DNA from: Prochlorococcus marinus str. MIT 9314
GTDB taxonomy: Bacteria > Cyanobacteriota > Cyanobacteriia > PCC-6307 > Cyanobiaceae
Reading direction: 5' to 3'
DNA length: 64,000 nucleotides
Assembly: GCF_000760035.1 (NCBI RefSeq)
Contig: NZ_JNAO01000013.1
Coordinates: 1-64,000 of the forward strand
Below the pieces are notes generated by a model. It was not told where the DNA came from. It saw nothing but the letters and a program-made list of their open reading frames with translations, and did no database searches. A program made the translations under genes and the position numbers. Below, piece by piece: positions 18,929 to 26,972 of this stretch. Within the stretch, counting starts at the first letter, position 1. Every line of letters begins with the position of its first letter.

Positions 18929-19696
18929 ATGACACAAAATAAAGATCCTAATAAAGAAAGCTTAGTTGATATCGCCGTTGATCCAGATGTTTTAGCGAGA
19001 GAATTGGCCTTAGAAATTGAAATAGATCCTCTAGAACAAATTGATGAAGATTCTTTTACAAAAGGTTTAGACATAACTCAGGAGTGCAATGAAGCTTTAA
19101 AAATGCTAAAAGGTAACAGAGAAGAAAGAATACAGGGATTAAGAATATTTTGTGAGTATAGAGATTCAAGATCTTTTCCCTTTTTGTTACCGTTACTTGA
19201 TCAACCTTGTCCTGTTGAAAGAATGAGTGTTGTATATGCTTTGGGTCGTAATCCATGTCCTACCGCAGTCGAAAAACTTGTTAGTCTTTTGGAGACTGAC
19301 GATAATGCTTATGTCAGAAGAGCGACAGCATGGAGCTTAGCAAATTATGATAATCAAATTGTTTTGGAGCCATTAATAAATGCTTTGAAGAACGATGTAG
19401 CTGCGGTAAGGTTATGGTCATCTAGTTCTCTAGCTGAAATCGGAAATGTTTCTTTGGAAAATGCACAATTGGCAGCAGAACAACTTTTAATCAGTTTAAA
19501 AATAGATAATGAACCGGGTGTAAGAAGTAATTGCATTTGGTCATTGTGTAGATTGTACGAAAAATTAAATAATTCATTTCAAGAAAGTTTCGTTGATGAA
19601 TGTACCAAAATAGCTCTTTTCGATAAAGAACCCTCCGTTATGGAAGAAGCAAAAACTGCCTTGGATTCAATGGGGATGCAAGGCTTTTATAACTAA
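18929..19696 (+). CDS. HEAT-repeat protein (PBS-lyase HEAT-like family)
   Basis: The 255-residue protein consists of a charged N-terminal region followed by helical HEAT-like repeats from about residue 65. Examples are SFPFLLPLLDQPCPVERMSVVYALGRN and the next units at about 110-140 and 140-180. Related cyanobacterial proteins include bilin lyase subunits (CpcE type), NblB and IaiH, the last linked to Fe-S cluster assembly. Prochlorococcus lacks standard phycobilisomes, and several Fe-S/redox genes follow, so an IaiH-like role is plausible but not shown. No lyase partner gene is adjacent. Confidence 0.8.
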   Translation: MTQNKDPNKESLVDIAVDPDVLARELALEIEIDPLEQIDEDSFTKGLDITQECNEALKMLKGNREERIQGLRIFCEYRDSRSFPFLLPLLDQPCPVERMSVVYALGRNPCPTAVEKLVSLLETDDNAYVRRATAWSLANYDNQIVLEPLINALKNDVAAVRLWSSSSLAEIGNVSLENAQLAAEQLLISLKIDNEPGVRSNCIWSLCRLYEKLNNSFQESFVDECTKIALFDKEPSVMEEAKTALDSMGMQGFYN

Positions 19697-19822
19697 ATTC
19701 CTTAATTTTTTTATAAGCACATGATTGAAAAAGTTTATTTATTAGATATTCAATATAAAAATTAAAATTAATTAACTTGTACCAACTGAAACAAAAAAAT
19801 TTCGTTATTCTATATAAAGTAA

Positions 19823-19837
19823 AAGTACTTAGTACTT
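19823..19837. promoter_or_regulatory. Inverted repeat at the start of the DUF2997 gene
   Basis: AAGTAC and GTACTT flank TTA to form a perfect 15-base inverted repeat. It overlaps the alternative TTG (19836) and ends eight bases before the preferred ATG at 19845. The spacing of the two GTAC halves (3 bases) does not fit the cyanobacterial LexA consensus. It could be an operator or an mRNA hairpin. Confidence 0.35.
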
Positions 19838-19844
19838 GAATTTA

Positions 19845-20060
19845 ATGCCTCAAAAAACATTGAGATTCAAAATTCATCAAGACGGAAGAGTTGAAGAGAC
19901 AGTAGAAGGTTTTACTGGTAGTTCATGCAATGATGCTACAAAAAATCTTGAAAATGCTCTTGGCAAAGTAACAGTTAAAAATAAAACTTCTGATGCTTTC
20001 ATCTCTAATCAAAATGAAAAATTAAAACAATTCAACCAAGAATCTAATGTCACACTTTAG
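19845..20060 (+). CDS. DUF2997 family protein
   Basis: This 71-residue protein (from ATG at 19845) matches the DUF2997 family by its opening PQKTLRFKIHQDGRVEETVEGFTGSSC and by its position directly before a DUF1257/Ycf35 gene, the usual pairing. A TTG at 19836 would add three residues. The fold is a short beta-hairpin plus helix. Its biochemical function is unknown. Its 3' end overlaps the next gene by 14 bases. Confidence 0.8.
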   Translation: MPQKTLRFKIHQDGRVEETVEGFTGSSCNDATKNLENALGKVTVKNKTSDAFISNQNEKLKQFNQESNVTL

Positions 20061-20439
20061 TACGATCAAAACTCAGCTCAAAGATGCAGAGCCATTAATT
20101 AAAGCCCTAAATAATCTTGGTTACATAATCAACCCAGAAGAAAAGTTTGTTAAAGGCTATAAAGGTAGGTTTACATCTGTTGATATAAGTATGAATCTAC
20201 CTGGTAATACCAAAGTAGGATTTAAGTGGAACAATAGTTCAAACGCATATGAACTAGTTACTGATTTAGATCTATGGAAATTTGATCTCCCAGTAGAAAG
20301 ATTTATTTCTAAAGTTACTCAAATGTATGCTTACGAAACAATTATTTCCAAAACGAAAGAGGATGGTTATCAAATTGTAGAGCAAAAAAACCAAAATGAT
20401 GGCTCTATTGAATTGGTTTTAACCAAGTGGGAAAATTAA
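20047..20439 (+). CDS. ycf35: Ycf35/DUF1257 family protein
   Basis: The 130-residue protein corresponds to plastid Ycf35 (DUF1257), opening MSHFSTIKTQLKDAEPLIKALNNLGY. The family is conserved across cyanobacteria and red-algal plastids, but its function is unknown. It overlaps the DUF2997 gene by 14 bases and is followed after 9 bases by a ferredoxin, so the three genes are almost certainly cotranscribed. Family assignment is good; any redox role is inferred from neighbours only. Confidence 0.85.
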   Translation: MSHFSTIKTQLKDAEPLIKALNNLGYIINPEEKFVKGYKGRFTSVDISMNLPGNTKVGFKWNNSSNAYELVTDLDLWKFDLPVERFISKVTQMYAYETIISKTKEDGYQIVEQKNQNDGSIELVLTKWEN

Positions 20440-20448
20440 TGTCATATT

Positions 20449-20808
20449 ATGGATTTAACCAATCCATTCGATAATCTTAAAGAAAATATTGAAATTTCTG
20501 GTTTTGAGCCAGTATTAGGTGGTCAATTAGCCGAAAAAGCTGTTTGGGTTGATGAAGCTAAATGCATTGGTTGTCAATACTGTGTACACGTTGCTTCAAA
20601 CACTTTCTTAGTTGACGAATTTCATGGTAGAAGCCGAGCAATGAGACAAGATGGTGATAGTGTTGATGTTATACAAGAGGCAATAGATACTTGCCCTGTT
20701 GATTGTATTCATTGGGTCAAGTTTGAAGAATTAAATGATTTAGAGAATAGCCTTGATAGGGACATGTTTCAAACATTTGGAAAGCCACCGAGAATGAATA
20801 AGCACTAA
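20449..20808 (+). CDS. 4Fe-4S ferredoxin
   Basis: This 119-residue protein has one 4Fe-4S binding set: Cys39, Cys42 and Cys45 in CIGCQYC plus Cys82 followed by Pro (CPVDC). Cys86 is extra. The 35-residue loop between the Cys45 and Cys82 ligands resembles single-cluster ferredoxins with a degenerate second site. It is a soluble electron carrier, partner unknown. It sits 9 bases after ycf35 and 10 before an aldo/keto reductase, suggesting a common redox operon. Confidence 0.9.
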   Translation: MDLTNPFDNLKENIEISGFEPVLGGQLAEKAVWVDEAKCIGCQYCVHVASNTFLVDEFHGRSRAMRQDGDSVDVIQEAIDTCPVDCIHWVKFEELNDLENSLDRDMFQTFGKPPRMNKH

Positions 20809-20818
20809 TATCAAAAAG

Positions 20819-22012
20819 ATGCAATATCGTAGATTTGGTAGAACCAATCTGAAGATTCCTGTTTTATCTTTAGGTGGAATGAGATTTCAAAAAAGTTGGG
20901 ATCAATTAGATTTTTCTGAGGTTTCATACGAAGAACAAATTAAAGTAGAAAATTTATTAGATCTTGCAACACAACATGGCTTAAGTCATGTAGAAACCGC
21001 CAAGTACTATGGAACTTCTGAGGTGCAATTAGGGATGTGTTTTAAGAATACTAAGAAAATCCCAAATATAATTCAAACAAAGATTCCACCTAATAGTGAT
21101 CCGGAAATTTTTGAACGCGATGTATTAACTAGTATTGAAAAATTGCAAGTTAAAAAAATTGATTTGTTAGCAATACATGGAATTAATACAGATGAACATT
21201 TACATCAGGCTATTCGAGATGGAGGTTGCATTGATATTTTGAGGAATTTTCAAAAAGAAAATTTAATTGGATCTATTGGATTTTCAACCCATGGAAAATC
21301 TTCACTTATTGAAAAGGCCATATCAACAAACTTATTTGATTATGTAAATTTACATTGGTATTTCATTAATCAGGAAAATACAAAGGTTATTAATTTAGCC
21401 AATAAGAATGATCTTGGGGTTTTCATAATAAGTCCCACTGATAAAGGGGGGCATCTTCATACTCCCTCAAGAAAAATGTTGGAATTTTGTAAACCACTTC
21501 ATCCTATAGTTTTTAATGATCTTTTTTGCTTAAGAAATCAAAATGTCCATACTTTGAGTGTGGGTATTGCAAAAGAGACAGATTTCGCTCTGCATTTAGA
21601 AGCTGTCTCGTTGTTATCAGAATCTGAGAAGTATGTGCCTAGGATAATTAACAAATTAAGGCAGGAATCAATTAATAGCTTAGGTCTAGAGTGGCATCAA
21701 AATTGGAATAGAAATTTACCAAGTTGGGAATATACGCCGGGAAATATTAATATTCCTGTTCTGCTTTGGCTTTCAAATTTAATTGATTGGTTGGGTATGG
21801 AAGGATATGCAAGAGCTAGATATCAATTGCTTGGTAATGGAAGCCACTGGTTCCCAGGATTCAATGCAAATTTACTAGATGTAGATGTTTCTGAAGGACA
21901 ATTATTGAAAGTATTAGAAGGTCATATAAATCCAAAAAAAGTTATAAGAAAATTGAGAAATTTAAAAGAACAGTTTGGAGATAAGAATGCTAGAAGATTA
22001 TCAAAAAAATAA
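20819..22012 (+). CDS. Aldo/keto reductase family oxidoreductase
   Basis: The 397-residue protein starts MQYRRFGRTNLKIPVLSLGGMRF, the NAD(P)H-dependent aldo/keto reductase signature. The catalytic tetrad region is recognisable: VETAKYYG contains the Tyr, with Glu in place of the usual Asp; IQTKIPP contains the Lys; AIHGI contains the His. It carries a C-terminal extension of about 100 residues beyond the barrel. Unlike some relatives I see no CxxCxxC there. The substrate is unknown. It follows the 4Fe-4S ferredoxin by 10 bases. Confidence 0.88.
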   Translation: MQYRRFGRTNLKIPVLSLGGMRFQKSWDQLDFSEVSYEEQIKVENLLDLATQHGLSHVETAKYYGTSEVQLGMCFKNTKKIPNIIQTKIPPNSDPEIFERDVLTSIEKLQVKKIDLLAIHGINTDEHLHQAIRDGGCIDILRNFQKENLIGSIGFSTHGKSSLIEKAISTNLFDYVNLHWYFINQENTKVINLANKNDLGVFIISPTDKGGHLHTPSRKMLEFCKPLHPIVFNDLFCLRNQNVHTLSVGIAKETDFALHLEAVSLLSESEKYVPRIINKLRQESINSLGLEWHQNWNRNLPSWEYTPGNINIPVLLWLSNLIDWLGMEGYARARYQLLGNGSHWFPGFNANLLDVDVSEGQLLKVLEGHINPKKVIRKLRNLKEQFGDKNARRLSKK

Positions 22013-22014
22013 TT

Positions 22015-22755
22015 TCATAATGGATTTTTTTCAGGTTTGCCAACTTTTCTTGGGTAAATTTCAGGGCATAATCTTTTTTGTTGAATAAGAATTATATTTC
22101 GGGTGCCTCTATTTCTTGGTAATAGTATCTCTTTTTTATCTTTAACTTTCCCTTCTAAAATTTCTAAAGTTTTATCTAGATTTTTGCTTTCTTCATTCGT
22201 CCATTTGCCACAATATAAAACTCCAAACCCTTCTTTTTTTAACATTGGTAGTATATACTCTGAAACTGTTGATGGATTACTAACTGCTCTAGTTGCTGCA
22301 ATATTAAAATTATTTCGCATTGACGATTGGTGGGCTAAGTTCTCAATACGATCGTTGATTACATGAATATTGTTTTTAAAATTGATCTGTTCAACTAAAA
22401 ATTTTATTGCATCTGTTTTCTTTTTCAAAGAATCAATTAGATATATCTCAGAATTAGGATGAGTTATCGCATAAGCTAAACCTGGGAAGCCACAGCCTGA
22501 TCCAATATCTAAAAATTTTTTATTATCAAAATTAATATTCGTGAAAGCTTTGAATGGCCAAATGCTGTCAAAAACTTGAGATACCCAATAATCGTCCCCA
22601 TCAGTTAATCTTGTCAGATTGGTTTTATTATTTAATTCTTTAATTTTAATTTGTAACTCTTGAAATAAATTGATTTCTTCTTCAGTTATTAAGGAAAGAA
22701 TTTCTTCTGGAATGTTTTGTTTTTTCATTTCGTTATAAATATTAATTTTAACCAT
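22015..22755 (-). CDS. rsmG: 16S rRNA (guanine-527 N7) methyltransferase RsmG
   Basis: RsmG (GidB) methylates G527 of 16S rRNA, affecting streptomycin sensitivity. The SAM-binding motif FLDIGSGCGFPGLA is present, as is the upstream NLTRLTD block. At 246 residues it has normal length. It is convergent with the aldo/keto reductase (2-base gap) and divergent from the J-protein gene. Confidence 0.95.
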   Translation of the reverse strand: MVKINIYNEMKKQNIPEEILSLITEEEINLFQELQIKIKELNNKTNLTRLTDGDDYWVSQVFDSIWPFKAFTNINFDNKKFLDIGSGCGFPGLAYAITHPNSEIYLIDSLKKKTDAIKFLVEQINFKNNIHVINDRIENLAHQSSMRNNFNIAATRAVSNPSTVSEYILPMLKKEGFGVLYCGKWTNEESKNLDKTLEILEGKVKDKKEILLPRNRGTRNIILIQQKRLCPEIYPRKVGKPEKNPL

Positions 22756-22817
22756 CCATTAAATACATTCTATTTAGTAAAAATTTATTAGAATTACAAT
22801 ATTAATAAAAGATTATT

Positions 22818-23258
22818 TTGAAAGGGAAAACTTCCTATTACAAAATTTTAGGTGTAAATGAAAATGCATCCAATCATGAATTAAGAAAGGCATTTTGTAA
22901 ACTTTCTATTGAGTTGCATCCCGATACAACTTCATTAGAAATAGACGTTGCTAAAAGGAAATTTCAAGAAGTTCTTGAAGCTTATGAACATTTAAATAAT
23001 AGTAATTTAAGGAAAATATATGATGACAAACTAAAAGAAAACTCTAGAAGTACAAATAATACTATCGTTTTAAATAATTTAGTAATAGATTCTAATAATC
23101 AAAATTTATTAGGAAATAGAAGACCTTTTTCAAATGGAGAATTGTTTTCGTTGTTTCTTTTAATTATCATCATTTCTATAAGTTTAATTTGTTCAATTTT
23201 TATTGCTTCTTTTACTGGAAAAGAATTAGAGACAATACCGCTTTGGCTAATTAAATAA
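22818..23258 (+). CDS. J-domain protein with C-terminal membrane anchor
   Basis: An N-terminal J-domain spans about residues 5-70 with the HPD tripeptide at 34-36, needed to stimulate a Hsp70. A polar linker follows, then one hydrophobic transmembrane segment (about 110-135) near the C-terminus. Total length is 146 residues from a TTG start. The zinc and substrate domains of full DnaJ are absent, so it is a type III J-protein that would recruit Hsp70 to a membrane. It is paired with a DUF3143 gene 16 bases downstream. Confidence 0.85.
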   Translation: MKGKTSYYKILGVNENASNHELRKAFCKLSIELHPDTTSLEIDVAKRKFQEVLEAYEHLNNSNLRKIYDDKLKENSRSTNNTIVLNNLVIDSNNQNLLGNRRPFSNGELFSLFLLIIIISISLICSIFIASFTGKELETIPLWLIK

Positions 23259-23274
23259 TTTTTTTAAAAAGTCT

Positions 23275-23532
23275 GTGAATCCCTCTAAAAAACCTATCAA
23301 TCAAAATTCACTGCAATCATTGGAATTGTGGTTAACTGATTTAGGTGCTGTAAAGGATATTAATAATCCATCTAAATGGTATTTGTTACTTTCAAATTGG
23401 AATGCAACTATTATTTTTGAACAAGAAGATTTAAGTGTGATCTGGGAAAGCGAAGGACAAGAAACTAAAAGACTATTTTCCTATTGCATTAATAGAGAAG
23501 ATGTGGAAAATGCAATACTGCAGGGACCTTAA
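23275..23532 (+). CDS. DUF3143 family protein
   Basis: The 85-residue protein starts at GTG 23275. The pattern SLELWLTDLGAVKDINNPSKWYL...NWNATIIFEQEDLSVIW matches DUF3143, a cyanobacterial family often encoded next to a J-domain protein, as here. Function is unknown. It ends eight bases before the convergent bioA stop. Confidence 0.75.
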   Translation: MNPSKKPINQNSLQSLELWLTDLGAVKDINNPSKWYLLLSNWNATIIFEQEDLSVIWESEGQETKRLFSYCINREDVENAILQGP

Positions 23533-23540
23533 ATTTCTAT

Positions 23541-24842
23541 CTAAAGATTTTTTAAGATTTGCCTTATTATCCAGTAACTTTTTTCTAATTGATCATCGGT
23601 TATACAGAGAGGTGGCAAGAGATAAATAACATTCCCGAGGGGTCTAATAAATAAACCTTGCTCCATTGCAAGACTCTTTATTTCTTTCCCAATATTATTG
23701 AAATAACCTTTTTTGCTTCCAATATCTAAATCGAAGGCAGAAATTGTGCCTGATACCCTTATTTTTTTTATATAAGGTAAGTTTTTAAATTTAATTAAGT
23801 GAGATAAATGTTTTTCTTCAAATGAAAGGTATTTGTGTGGTTCTTTTTCTAATAAATCAAGGCTAGCATTTGCTGCGGCACAACCTAAAGGATTAGCAGT
23901 AAAACTATGTCCATGCCAAAAAGTTTTTCTTGGGGAATCATCAATAAAGGATTGAAAAATTTTTTCTTTACATAAAGTTATTCCCATTGGTAAGAATCCA
24001 CCAGTTAAGCCTTTTGAAATACTTATTAAATCAGGAACGATTTTTGCCTTTTGAAACGCAAAAAGACTTCCACATCTTCCAAACCCAGTCAAAACTTCAT
24101 CAGCAATTAACAAAGAATTATTATTTTTTATAATTTCTGAAACTTTATTAATAAACTGAGGCCTAACCATATTCATTCCTCCTGCCCCTTGAACAAGTGG
24201 CTCAAGGATTACTGCAACTGTGGGAGTTTTAAGTAGATTTTCTAATTTTTGGATCGCCTCATTTTCTTTATTTTCTACTTCTTCATCGTTAATCCAAGTT
24301 GAAGGCCAGGGGACTCTCCTAACTGGGAACATAAGATTATCGAAATTCTCATTAAAAATATTTCTTTCACCTAAAGCCATTGCTCCAAATGTATCACCAT
24401 GATAGGCTCCATCAAAAGCTACTATTTGAGTCCTTGTTTCTCCTCTATTTTGCCATGATTGGAAGGCAATTTTTAAAGCGACTTCCACTGCAGTAGAACC
24501 GTTATCAGAAAAAAATAATCTTTCTAGTTTTGTTAATTTACTAAGTCTTTCCCCTAATTTTTTTGCCTGTGGATGTAAGAAATCAGCAAATATAACTTGC
24601 TCAAGTTTTTTTGATTGATCGAAAATGGCATCCGCAATATATTCGTTACTATGACCATGAAGAGTTACCCACCAACTACTAATTGCATCTATTAATTCTT
24701 TTTCAGGATTTTTAGTAAATAGGAGGGCATCTCTACCATGAGTTACTTCTATTTGCGGTTTGCTGCTATTGATTTGTGTAAAAGGTGGCCAAATATTTGG
24801 GTGCCATTCTTGATTTGGAGTTTTTGAATCCAAAGATTTCAT
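23541..24842 (-). CDS. bioA: Adenosylmethionine-8-amino-7-oxononanoate aminotransferase
   Basis: BioA converts KAPA to DAPA using SAM as amino donor, the third biotin-ring step. It is a fold-type I PLP enzyme of 433 residues with Asp248 (IADEVLTGFGR) and the Schiff-base Lys277 (SISKGLTGG). HGHSFTANPLGCAAA is also conserved. It is the last gene of the bioF-bioK-bioC-bioD-bioA operon, 0 bases after bioD. Confidence 0.96.
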   Translation of the reverse strand: MKSLDSKTPNQEWHPNIWPPFTQINSSKPQIEVTHGRDALLFTKNPEKELIDAISSWWVTLHGHSNEYIADAIFDQSKKLEQVIFADFLHPQAKKLGERLSKLTKLERLFFSDNGSTAVEVALKIAFQSWQNRGETRTQIVAFDGAYHGDTFGAMALGERNIFNENFDNLMFPVRRVPWPSTWINDEEVENKENEAIQKLENLLKTPTVAVILEPLVQGAGGMNMVRPQFINKVSEIIKNNNSLLIADEVLTGFGRCGSLFAFQKAKIVPDLISISKGLTGGFLPMGITLCKEKIFQSFIDDSPRKTFWHGHSFTANPLGCAAANASLDLLEKEPHKYLSFEEKHLSHLIKFKNLPYIKKIRVSGTISAFDLDIGSKKGYFNNIGKEIKSLAMEQGLFIRPLGNVIYLLPPLCITDDQLEKSYWIIRQILKNL

Positions 24843-25508
24843 TTAACTTATTTTTGAGTTTAAAAGTGAGATTAACTTATTTTTAATTTCAAGTTCTTTC
24901 CATAGTATATCTAAATTATTTGGGTCCATTTTTTTAATGTAAGGAAATTCAGCAATTAAAGGAATACCACTAAAATCAACTAGGGTTTTGGGATTATCTA
25001 GGTGTTTTTCGCCATTGACTACTAAACCTAAAATCTCAATATTTCTTCGTTTTAAGGCCTCAATACTAAGCAGGGTATGGTTAAGAGTGCCAAGTGAGCT
25101 CTTACATACAAGTATTACTGGAAGATTCCATTGTTTTATTTGATCTATTTGCAAAAAATTGCGTGTTATTGGAACCATTAATCCACCTGCAGTTTCCACA
25201 ATTAATGAGCCCTTTACTTTAGGCAATTTCAACATGTCAAAGTTAATAGTTTTTTGATCTATTTCAGCAGCCCAATGAGGAGATAGAGGTTTTGTAAAGA
25301 CATAAGCTTCTTTAATTATTTTCTCTTTACTTACTTGTGAAAGTTTTTCAACAGTTTGACTATCAGTTTGAGATTCAATACCACTTTGAATAGGCTTCCA
25401 ATAAAAGGAATTTAATCCTTTAACGAAAAAAGAGCTTATTAAAGTTTTCCCAATATCAGTATCTGTTCCACAAATTATAAATTTGAAAATATTTTTGTGA
25501 CTACTCAT
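24843..25508 (-). CDS. bioD: Dethiobiotin synthetase
   Basis: BioD carboxylates DAPA in an ATP-dependent ring closure to dethiobiotin. The P-loop GTDTDIGKT is near residues 14-22, and VETAGGLMVPI carries the switch-like region. Length is 221 residues. It overlaps bioC by four bases upstream and abuts bioA. Confidence 0.95.
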   Translation of the reverse strand: MSSHKNIFKFIICGTDTDIGKTLISSFFVKGLNSFYWKPIQSGIESQTDSQTVEKLSQVSKEKIIKEAYVFTKPLSPHWAAEIDQKTINFDMLKLPKVKGSLIVETAGGLMVPITRNFLQIDQIKQWNLPVILVCKSSLGTLNHTLLSIEALKRRNIEILGLVVNGEKHLDNPKTLVDFSGIPLIAEFPYIKKMDPNNLDILWKELEIKNKLISLLNSKIS

Positions 25509-26275
25509 AATTTCTTTATAATTTGAATCTCAATTTGCCATGAAAGGTTCACTGTATCATTGTAATTCTTTGGCCAAAACTTTTGAATTTCCTTTAACTC
25601 TTTCACTGTTTTGCGTTTACAATTTGTTGATTGTGCTCCTACATTCCTTATGCTTCTAAAAAGCTCATATATATTTTTAAAATTTTCAAGATAATTAAAC
25701 TGTTCAGAATAATGTATTTCAGTTGATTTGAAATCTTTTATTAATTCTTTAGAGCAAAGGAAATTAAGACCACTATATTCAGTATCAATTTTTTTACAAG
25801 TTTCTTTCCATTCAGGAAAACAATCTTTTGTTGGATATGAAATGATTAAAAAACCTCCAGGTGTTAATTTGCTAAACCAATTTTTTATTATCTTTTTTGG
25901 GTTGTTTAACCAATGTATGCAAAAGTTAGATGTTAATAGAGAACAGTTATTTATTTCAGGAGGTAAATTATTATTCAAATCCCATAAGATTTTTTTTCTA
26001 GATAATTTATTCTCAAGAAGCATTTTTTTGCTGAAATCAATTCTGGATACTTTTTGAGAAGAAAATTTTTTTTCTATTTCATCTGCTAATAGTCCTGGTC
26101 CTGATCCTAGATCTATCCATTCACCTTTTTTGGGAGGATTTAATTCTTTGATAAATTGAACAATCTTTTTTGCAAAAAATTTCTGAATATTTGAATGCTC
26201 TAAATACCTATATGCAGCATCATTGAAATTATTTTTTATTTTCTCATTCCACTTCTTACTATCCATTTTAATCAT
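25505..26275 (-). CDS. bioC: Malonyl-ACP O-methyltransferase BioC
   Basis: BioC methylates malonyl-ACP so that fatty acid synthase can build the pimeloyl chain. The SAM-binding motif WIDLGSGPGLLADEIE and the downstream SNFCIHWLNNP are typical of BioC. Length is 256 residues. The gene overlaps the upstream esterase gene by 8 bases and bioD by four, showing tight coupling. Confidence 0.9.
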   Translation of the reverse strand: MIKMDSKKWNEKIKNNFNDAAYRYLEHSNIQKFFAKKIVQFIKELNPPKKGEWIDLGSGPGLLADEIEKKFSSQKVSRIDFSKKMLLENKLSRKKILWDLNNNLPPEINNCSLLTSNFCIHWLNNPKKIIKNWFSKLTPGGFLIISYPTKDCFPEWKETCKKIDTEYSGLNFLCSKELIKDFKSTEIHYSEQFNYLENFKNIYELFRSIRNVGAQSTNCKRKTVKELKEIQKFWPKNYNDTVNLSWQIEIQIIKKL

Positions 26276-26972
26276 TAAGTGTATGAAGTAAGATCTCGTA
26301 TAAATTTAAATTATTCAAGCAATGACCTTGTTGATCTAATTTAATTAAAATTGGCTTCCTATCAAGTGTTTTATTTAAGTAATCAAAAAAGTTATTATTT
26401 GATTCGTTGTCAAGAATTAAATCATTTTCTGACTTTATAAAAATAATTTTGCAATCTTTTCTTAAAAATACTGGAAAATCTCTATTGATGTAAAGTTGTT
26501 TTAAATCACTTAAAAGAAGAGTTTTATTTAAACTCTCTAGACTTTTATAAAAGATATTTTTAAAACTATTATTCATATGATTTGGCATAAATGATCTATT
26601 TATAAATTCTTTCAACATATCCTTATGTTCATCTTTTATGATTTTTGTTTCCATTCTTTTCAGAGATCTCAAAATAAAGTTTCTCTTATTACTTGAAGGA
26701 AGAAAATTATTAAAAGAATTTATAAGAACAATATGAGTTGCTTCTTTTAAAATTTTTTTTTGCATTAAATGAAAACCAAATGAATGGCATAAAGTCATTC
26801 TGATTTCTTTTTTAGATTCGCTTTTAATCCATTTTGCTTGATAATTATTTTTCGAAAAATAGCCCCTTTCATTATCTTGCCAATGCCAATTATTATTTAA
26901 AAAATCAACTTTATAATCATCCCAGAAATATTTATTTAGTCCCCACCCATGTTGAGTAATAATTTGTTTCAT
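26268..26972 (-). CDS. bioK: Pimeloyl-ACP methyl ester esterase, probably BioK
   Basis: The product would remove the methyl group from pimeloyl-ACP methyl ester after BioC, the role of BioH in E. coli. This 234-residue protein has alpha/beta-hydrolase landmarks: an HGWG oxyanion motif at residues 8-11, a nucleophile in LCHSFGFH (Ser64), a candidate acid Asp184 (SENDLIL) and His217 (DQQGHCL). The nucleophile elbow has Cys where Gly is usual. Overall similarity to BioH looks very low. BioK is the BioH replacement described in marine Synechococcus and Prochlorococcus bio operons, and the position between bioF and bioC fits. Assignment rests on motifs plus context. Confidence 0.8.
   Translation of the reverse strand: MKQIITQHGWGLNKYFWDDYKVDFLNNNWHWQDNERGYFSKNNYQAKWIKSESKKEIRMTLCHSFGFHLMQKKILKEATHIVLINSFNNFLPSSNKRNFILRSLKRMETKIIKDEHKDMLKEFINRSFMPNHMNNSFKNIFYKSLESLNKTLLLSDLKQLYINRDFPVFLRKDCKIIFIKSENDLILDNESNNNFFDYLNKTLDRKPILIKLDQQGHCLNNLNLYEILLHTLND

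Noticed and set aside
19823-19837. LexA box at the DUF2997 start
   Set aside because: The two GTAC halves are 3 bases apart, not the 4 required by the cyanobacterial consensus.
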